DNA of 64,000 bases from Rhodoferax sp. Its GTDB lineage: Bacteria; Pseudomonadota; Gammaproteobacteria; Burkholderiales; Burkholderiaceae_C. This document shows, piece after piece, positions 60,448-64,000 of the stretch (the stretch's first letter is position 1; each line of letters begins with the position of its first letter). Where the stretch lies: NCBI GenBank assembly GCA_024236015.1, contig JACKLK010000014.1, positions 1 to 64,000 on the forward strand, read 5' to 3'. The translations under genes were made by a program, and so were the position numbers. The notes under the pieces were generated by a model. The model was given only the letters and a program-made list of their open reading frames with translations, did not search any database and was not told where the DNA came from.

Positions 60448-61753
60448 CGCCGACAACGCGGTCGAAGCCCTCAACCTGCGGTACCTGCTGGATTATCCGG
60501 GCGAGGCCGCGCGGCAACTCGAGCGCATGGACGCACAGGAGGTCGCCGACCTGCTGTCGCAGCAGCCGGCCCATGCGGTGGTGCCGGTGTGGGAGCAACT
60601 GAGCTCCGACGTGGAGCAGGCGGTGATCGGCCTGCTGCCAGACGCGCTGGTGCGCCACATCGTCTCCGAGCTCGAGCCGGCGCTGGCGGTGGCGTTGCTG
60701 GTACGGCTCGAGCCCGAGCAGCGCCAGCATTGCCTGGCCCTGCTCGATCCGCAGGTGGGCGCCGAACTGGCCAAGCTGATGGACTATCCCGCCGACTCGG
60801 CCGGCCAGCTGATGGATCCTCGGGTCGTGGTGCTGCGCTCCGAACTGACGGCACAGGAGGCCTTGACCCGCCTGCGTGCGCTCAAACGTCGTGACGTGCA
60901 CGAGTTCTTCCTGATCGACGACGACGGCCGGCTCGAAGGCCGGGTGCAGATCCAGCAGCTGGCGCTGGCCGAACCCGCGGAATTGCTGGGCACGATGCGC
61001 CACCGCATCGCCGCCGTGGTCAACGACATCGCGCCGCGCGAGGAGGTGGTCGAACTGCTCGAGCGCAGCGACATCACCGATTTGCCGGTGGTGGATTTCT
61101 CCGGCCGGCTGGTCGGCGTGATCCGGCAGTCGGCGCTGGTCTCGGCGATGCAGGAAGAGGCCAGCCTGGACATCCAGACCATGGTCGGTGTGAGCAAGGA
61201 CGAACGCGCGTTGTCGCCGGCCCGTTTTGCGGTCGTCAAGCGCCTGCCCTGGCTGCAGATCAACCTGCTGACCGCCTTCCTGGCGGCCGCGGTGGTGGGC
61301 CTGTTCGAGGACACGATCGCCAAGTTCACCGCGCTGGCGGTGCTGCTGCCCGTCGTTGCGGGCCAGTCGGGCAACGCTGGCGCGCAGGCGCTGGCGGTCA
61401 CGATGCGGGGCCTGGCGCTGCGCGAGATCAGCCTGCGCCACTGGCCCAAGGTCGTGATCAAGGAAGTCAGCGTCGGCTTCACCAACGGCATCGCCATCGC
61501 GGCCACCACGGCCATCGGCGTCTATGTCTGGAGCCGATCGGTCGGCCTGGTGCTGGTCATCGTCTCGGCGATGATCATCTCGATGGTGGCCGCCGGTTTT
61601 GCCGGTGCGCTGGTGCCGATCACGCTGAGCCGGCTGGGCCAGGATCCGGCGCAGTCCTCGTCGATCATCCTGACCACCGTCACCGACATCGTCGGTTTCT
61701 TCTCGTTCCTGGGAATCGCCACCGTGCTGTCGGGCATGCTGGTGGCTTCCTGA
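60431..61753 (+). CDS. mgtE: Magnesium transporter MgtE
   Basis: The 440-residue protein has an MgtE_N domain, two CBS domains and a C-terminal five-helix channel domain with VVAGQSGNAGAQALAV and SSIILTTVTDIVGFFSF, where the Asp is the pore-lining Mg2+ ligand. The cytoplasmic domains sense Mg2+ and close the pore when it is plentiful. The ATG at 60431 has GGAGA upstream; an ATG four codons earlier (60419) is possible. It lies downstream of the channel-less paralogue and the MscS-type channel. Confidence 0.94.
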   Translation: MNTRRDADNAVEALNLRYLLDYPGEAARQLERMDAQEVADLLSQQPAHAVVPVWEQLSSDVEQAVIGLLPDALVRHIVSELEPALAVALLVRLEPEQRQHCLALLDPQVGAELAKLMDYPADSAGQLMDPRVVVLRSELTAQEALTRLRALKRRDVHEFFLIDDDGRLEGRVQIQQLALAEPAELLGTMRHRIAAVVNDIAPREEVVELLERSDITDLPVVDFSGRLVGVIRQSALVSAMQEEASLDIQTMVGVSKDERALSPARFAVVKRLPWLQINLLTAFLAAAVVGLFEDTIAKFTALAVLLPVVAGQSGNAGAQALAVTMRGLALREISLRHWPKVVIKEVSVGFTNGIAIAATTAIGVYVWSRSVGLVLVIVSAMIISMVAAGFAGALVPITLSRLGQDPAQSSSIILTTVTDIVGFFSFLGIATVLSGMLVAS

Positions 61754-61779
61754 CGTCTTCTTGCGATTGCAGCGCATCC

Positions 61780-62709
61780 ATGGACTCTCCGCGTGAAACA
61801 TCTCCAGCGCAACCACTGATCGCCTGTGTCGGCCATTGCGCCATCGACCATGTGTTCCAGATCGACAGCTTTCCCGAACGCGCGACGAAGACGCCGGCGC
61901 ATCGCTACGAAAGTGTCGGCGGCGGCATGGCCGCCAACGCCGCCCTCGCCTGTGCCCGGCTTGGCGCGCGGGTGCGTTTCGTCGGCGCGGTCGGCCCGGA
62001 CGATGCCGGACGCATGGTGCGCCGCCAGCTGGCCGCCGAAGGCATCGACCTGACCCATCTGCAGGAGGTGCCGGGCACCCATACCTCGGCCTCGGCCATC
62101 ATCGTCGATCGACAGGGCGAACGGCATATCTTCAACCACCGCGGCAACGCACTGGCGGGTGCGCACCTGCCCGAGGATGCGGTGTTCGACGGTTGCGACG
62201 CGGTGCTGGTCGATCCGCGCTGGCCCGGTGGTGCCCGGGCTGCGCTGATGTGGGCGCGCGCCCATGGGCGCCTGTCGGTCTTCGATGCCGACGTCGCGCC
62301 GCAGCATGACCTGGCCGCGCTGGTGCCGCTGGCGGCCTGGGCGGTGTTCTCCGAGCCCGGCCTGGCGGCATGGTCGGGCCCGGTCGCGCAGGAAGAGGCG
62401 TTGTTGCGGGCGATCTACCTGGGTGCCGGTTGCGCGGCCGTGACCCTGGGCGCACACGGCGTGGTGCTGGTGTCGGATGGCCGCCGGCAGCGCATCCCGG
62501 CATTCCCGGTCCAGGCCATCGACACCACCGGTGCCGGCGACGTGTTCCATGGCGCCCTGACGCTGGCGCTGGCCCGTGGCATGCAGAGTGTCGACGCCTG
62601 TGCCTATGCGAGTGCGGCGGCGGCGCTCAAGTGCACCCAGGCCGACGGCATCCGTGGTGCGCCGACCGCGCAGGCATTGGACACCTTTCTGCGCGAGCGA
62701 CACGGATGA
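61780..62709 (+). CDS. PfkB-family sugar kinase
   Basis: The 309-residue protein has the ribokinase-like fold with GGGMAANAALACARLGA (substrate lid region) and the ATP/catalytic motif DTTGAGDVFHGALTLAL, whose Asp is the general base. The sugar is not evident. Its stop overlaps the ATG of the aldo/keto reductase by 4 bp, so they are coupled. The pair probably acts on a sugar linked to the nearby carbohydrate genes, but this is inference. Confidence 0.88.
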   Translation: MDSPRETSPAQPLIACVGHCAIDHVFQIDSFPERATKTPAHRYESVGGGMAANAALACARLGARVRFVGAVGPDDAGRMVRRQLAAEGIDLTHLQEVPGTHTSASAIIVDRQGERHIFNHRGNALAGAHLPEDAVFDGCDAVLVDPRWPGGARAALMWARAHGRLSVFDADVAPQHDLAALVPLAAWAVFSEPGLAAWSGPVAQEEALLRAIYLGAGCAAVTLGAHGVVLVSDGRRQRIPAFPVQAIDTTGAGDVFHGALTLALARGMQSVDACAYASAAAALKCTQADGIRGAPTAQALDTFLRERHG

Positions 62710-63746
62710 CACAAGGACCCCTGCCCATGATCTTCCATCCCATGACCCATGGCCTGCGACTGGGCCTGGGCTGTGCCCCGCTGGGCAACCTGTTCGCCGC
62801 GATCGACGACGATGCGGCGCTGGCCCTGATACGCCGTGCCTGGGACTCGGGCTGTCGCAGCTTCGATACCGCGCCGCACTATGGCAATGGCCTGAGCGAA
62901 CATCGGCTGGGCCAGGGCTTGCGCGGGCGCGACCGGGACGACTTCACGCTGTCGTCGAAGGTCGGCCGGCTGCTGCGGCCCGATGCGTCGGCGCCGCGCG
63001 TGCAAAACGGCTACGTCGACGTGTTGCCGTTCGTGCAGGCCTGGGACTATTCGGCACGTGGCGTGCGTCGCAGCGTCGAGGACAGCCTGCAGCGCCTGGG
63101 GCTGGCCCGGCTGGACGTCGCGTACGTGCACGACTGCGACGCCGGTGTGCACGGCCCGGACTATCCGCGCGTGCTGCGCCAGGTCGTCGAGGAGGCCCTG
63201 CCCGAATTGCGCCGCATGCGCGACGAAGGTCTGCTGCGCCACGTCGGGCTGGGTGTCAACGACGTACAGGTGTGCCTGGACGTGCTGGCCCAGGCCGAGC
63301 TCGACTGCCTGCTGCTGGCCGGTCGTTACAGCCTGGTGGACCACTCCGCGCTGGCCCGCTTGCTGCCCGTGTGCGAGCAGCGCGGCGTACGTATTGCGCT
63401 GGGCGGCGTGTTCAACTCGGGCATCCTGGCCACCGGCGTGCGGGGTGCCGCCGGCGCGCCGCCGCGTTTCAACTATGACCGGGCGCCGCAGCACTGGATC
63501 GACCGGGTGGGCGCGGTCGAGGACGTCTGCGCACGGCATGCGGTGCCGCTGCGCGCCGCCGCGCTGCAATTCCCGTTGGCCCATCCGGCGGTCGACATCG
63601 TCTTGCTCGGCCCCCAGGACGTGTCGCAATGGGACGATGGGGTCGCGATGCTCGCCCATGCCGTGCCGCAGGCCTTCTGGCAGGCGCTGCATGCCGACGG
63701 ACTGCTGCCGGCGGCCGCGCCGTTGCCAGCCCCGGAGCGTCGTTGA
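62706..63746 (+). CDS. Aldo/keto reductase, D-threo-aldose 1-dehydrogenase-like
   Basis: The 346-residue barrel has GLGCAPLGNLF, the catalytic Asp-Tyr region SFDTAPHYGNGLSEHRLG and the Lys in TLSSKVGRLLRP, typical of the branch that oxidises L-fucose, L-galactose or D-arabinose at C1. This fits with a FucU-like mutarotase in the same region. The ATG at 62706 overlaps the kinase stop; an ATG at 62727 with AAGGA upstream is also plausible. Confidence 0.83.
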   Translation: MTQGPLPMIFHPMTHGLRLGLGCAPLGNLFAAIDDDAALALIRRAWDSGCRSFDTAPHYGNGLSEHRLGQGLRGRDRDDFTLSSKVGRLLRPDASAPRVQNGYVDVLPFVQAWDYSARGVRRSVEDSLQRLGLARLDVAYVHDCDAGVHGPDYPRVLRQVVEEALPELRRMRDEGLLRHVGLGVNDVQVCLDVLAQAELDCLLLAGRYSLVDHSALARLLPVCEQRGVRIALGGVFNSGILATGVRGAAGAPPRFNYDRAPQHWIDRVGAVEDVCARHAVPLRAAALQFPLAHPAVDIVLLGPQDVSQWDDGVAMLAHAVPQAFWQALHADGLLPAAAPLPAPERR

Positions 63747-63851
63747 TCGGCGCGGCCGCGCGCCCGCACGGACGGCGGCCGCTTTCGCCGCGAACCGGCG
63801 CGAAGCGCGCGCGGACTTGATACGATGGGGGAAATTCCACCAGGATCTTCC

Positions 63852-64000
63852 ATGAATGCACCGCTGCACCAGGAAATACCGCCATCCGTGCTGAACGACG
63901 CCCAGGCACTGGAACACGCGAGCGCGCAATGGGACAACGACATCCTGGCCCGCCTGCAGGACTACATCCAGGTGCCGGCCAAGTCGCCCGGCTTCGATGC
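63852..64000 (+). CDS. M20-family metallopeptidase, N-terminal fragment (cut by window edge)
   Basis: Only 49 complete codons are present before the right edge. The sequence from ATG 63852 starts MNAPLHQEIPPSVLNDAQAL and contains ILARLQDYIQVPAKSPGFD, which resembles the opening of M20 dipeptidase/carboxypeptidase homologues. Active-site residues lie beyond the window, so the call rests on this short N-terminal match. No convincing promoter was found in the 105-bp gap before it, although TACGAT occurs at 63821-63826. Confidence 0.62.
   Translation, partial: MNAPLHQEIPPSVLNDAQALEHASAQWDNDILARLQDYIQVPAKSPGFD

Overview
The window is a chromosomal segment of a high-GC betaproteobacterium, most likely Burkholderiales. 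The evidence is the origin-proximal gene order gyrB-dnaN-dnaA-rpmH-rnpA-yidD-yidC-mnmE, the LPS genes kdsD-kdsC-lptC, metX-metW, a Bug/TctC-type solute receptor, TRAP uptake genes and a PEP-CTERM protein. No phage, insertion sequence, tRNA, rRNA or CRISPR array was seen.

Bases 1-8.4 kb hold replication and housekeeping genes. The dnaA-dnaN gap (1257-1521) looks like oriC: DnaA boxes, a GC cluster and a run of TAG triplets in the order of the bacterial unwinding element. A second perfect DnaA box lies on the -35 element of the inferred dnaA promoter. Bases 8.4-16.3 kb hold apt, a CPA2 antiporter, kdsD-kdsC-lptC (not followed by lptA/lptB), an SDR enzyme, an RRM RNA-binding protein with a 5' hairpin mRNA, an ECF sigma/zinc anti-sigma pair, and amtB behind a sigma-54 promoter. 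Divergent from amtB is metX-metW, preceded by a SAM-II-like riboswitch and a terminator ending at the metX start codon.

Bases 18.4-32.9 kb form an oxidative uronate/aldarate catabolic island. Uronate dehydrogenase and an SMP-30 lactonase make glucarate or galactarate; GudD and GarD dehydrate them to 5-keto-4-deoxyglucarate; KdgD converts this to 2-oxoglutarate semialdehyde; an aldehyde dehydrogenase yields 2-oxoglutarate. A DctPQM TRAP transporter, an orphan TctC-type receptor, a FadR-type regulator with a consensus operator, and two dehydrogenases of unassigned role are included.

Bases 32.9-45.5 kb are less conventional: a phosphotransferase-ATPase fusion divergent from a ThiF/E1-like protein; a PstS-like small periplasmic protein, a porin-like beta-barrel, a large hybrid histidine kinase and a response-regulator nucleotide cyclase in one direction; then a cytochrome c pair and a LuxR regulator with a perfect 11-bp inverted repeat between them.

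Bases 45.5-55.5 kb hold a second carbohydrate locus: a binding-protein/MalF/MalG/MalK transporter with a GH31 glycosidase, a divergent CE15-like esterase, and a fucU-gntR-dapA-like operon with a FadR-type operator over its promoter. Bases 55.8-64 kb hold a PEP-CTERM PhoX-like protein, metY, an MscS-type channel with two MgtE-related genes (one lacking the channel domain), a PfkB kinase, an aldo/keto reductase and the start of an M20 peptidase.
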